From Actinomycetota bacterium (GTDB lineage Bacteria > Acidobacteriota > Blastocatellia > Chloracidobacteriales > Chloracidobacteriaceae), in assembly GCA_013298335.1 (NCBI GenBank), contig JAAFHI010000183.1:1-6764 (forward strand): a stretch of DNA of 6,764 bases, in the 5' to 3' direction. Below, in pieces: positions 6,603 to 6,764 of the stretch. Position numbers and translations under genes: made by a program. Position 1 is the stretch's first letter; each line of letters opens with the position of its first letter. The notes under the pieces are model-generated. The model made no database searches. It was not told where the DNA came from and was given only the letters and a program-made list of their open reading frames with translations.

Positions 6603-6631
6603 TCTATAATCGGTTGCCTGACGAAATCCAA
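6603..6631 (-). promoter_or_regulatory. Candidate sigma-70-type promoter for the VWA pair
   Basis: The minus strand carries TTGGAT (6631-6626), exactly 17 bp, then TATAGA (6608-6603). The -10 keeps TATA and the -35 keeps TTG. Transcription would begin near 6596, giving a leader of about 70 nt before ATG 6522. It lies in the most AT-rich part of the gap between the aldolase fragment and the first VWA gene. No terminator is visible between the aldolase stop and this site, so read-through from upstream is also possible. Confidence 0.45.
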
Positions 6632-6660
6632 TGCTTTCAGCGGTTTTCAGTTAAATTTCC

Positions 6661-6764
6661 CTAACGCTGGATGGTCGAGACGATCTGTACGGCGCGTTCG
6701 CATTCCTCGCGGCTGACGTCGTGGTGCGTGACGAAACGGACTTCATGGGCACTCACCGCGCCTG
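6661..6764 (-). CDS. C-terminal end of a probable L-threonine aldolase (partial)
   Basis: The last 33 codons and TAG stop of a gene that enters from the right edge. The segment includes the stretch VRFVTHHDVSREECERAV, which matches the C-terminal signature of PLP-dependent low-specificity L-threonine aldolases (LtaE/GLY1 type; R-(F/L)-V-T-H-x-D-V-S). Such enzymes cleave L-threonine or allo-threonine to glycine and acetaldehyde in the cytoplasm. The PLP lysine and active site lie outside the window, so activity cannot be judged. It is co-directional with the VWA pair, 138 nt upstream of it. The identification rests on this short signature; another fold-type I beta-eliminating lyase is the main alternative. 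Confidence 0.7.
   Translation of the reverse strand, partial: GAVSAHEVRFVTHHDVSREECERAVQIVSTIQR

Overview
The window most likely comes from a member of the Acidobacteriota. Two of its four genes encode secreted proteins of the 'VWFA-related Acidobacterial domain' family (the TIGR03436 type), which is expanded in that phylum. Base composition is moderately GC-rich and the genes favour G/C-ending codons. The phylum assignment is an inference from the protein family, not from a marker gene tree; LepA in this window could be used to test it.

Layout. Positions 1-302 hold no convincing gene. They contain a nested set of inverted repeats (43-127) that can fold into either a long stem or a terminator-like hairpin followed by TTTT, and further down a weak candidate promoter. 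Positions 303-2108 (+) encode LepA/EF-4, a full-length ribosome-associated GTPase. A 21-bp hairpin (2123-2172) separates it from a convergently transcribed gene whose stop codon lies right at the hairpin's T-tract.

Positions 2175-6522 (-) hold two tandem, co-directional paralogues of 705 aa (4405-6522, upstream) and 692 aa (2175-4253, downstream). Both have a Sec signal peptide, a proline-rich spacer, a short beta-rich segment, a von Willebrand factor A-like core without the classical DxSxS metal site, and a shared C-terminal extension of about 290 aa. A 151-nt gap with several inverted repeats separates them. The leftmost gene has a strong Shine-Dalgarno sequence but no clear promoter of its own, so the two may form an operon driven by a promoter-like sequence at 6603-6631. 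Positions 6661-6764 (-) are the last 33 codons of a gene resembling low-specificity L-threonine aldolase, cut by the window edge.

How they work together. LepA and the aldolase fragment are ordinary housekeeping or metabolic genes. The paired exported VWA-like proteins are a lineage-specific duplication acting outside the cytoplasm; their substrate or partner cannot be deduced here. I see no mobile element, tRNA, rRNA, CRISPR array or defence system.
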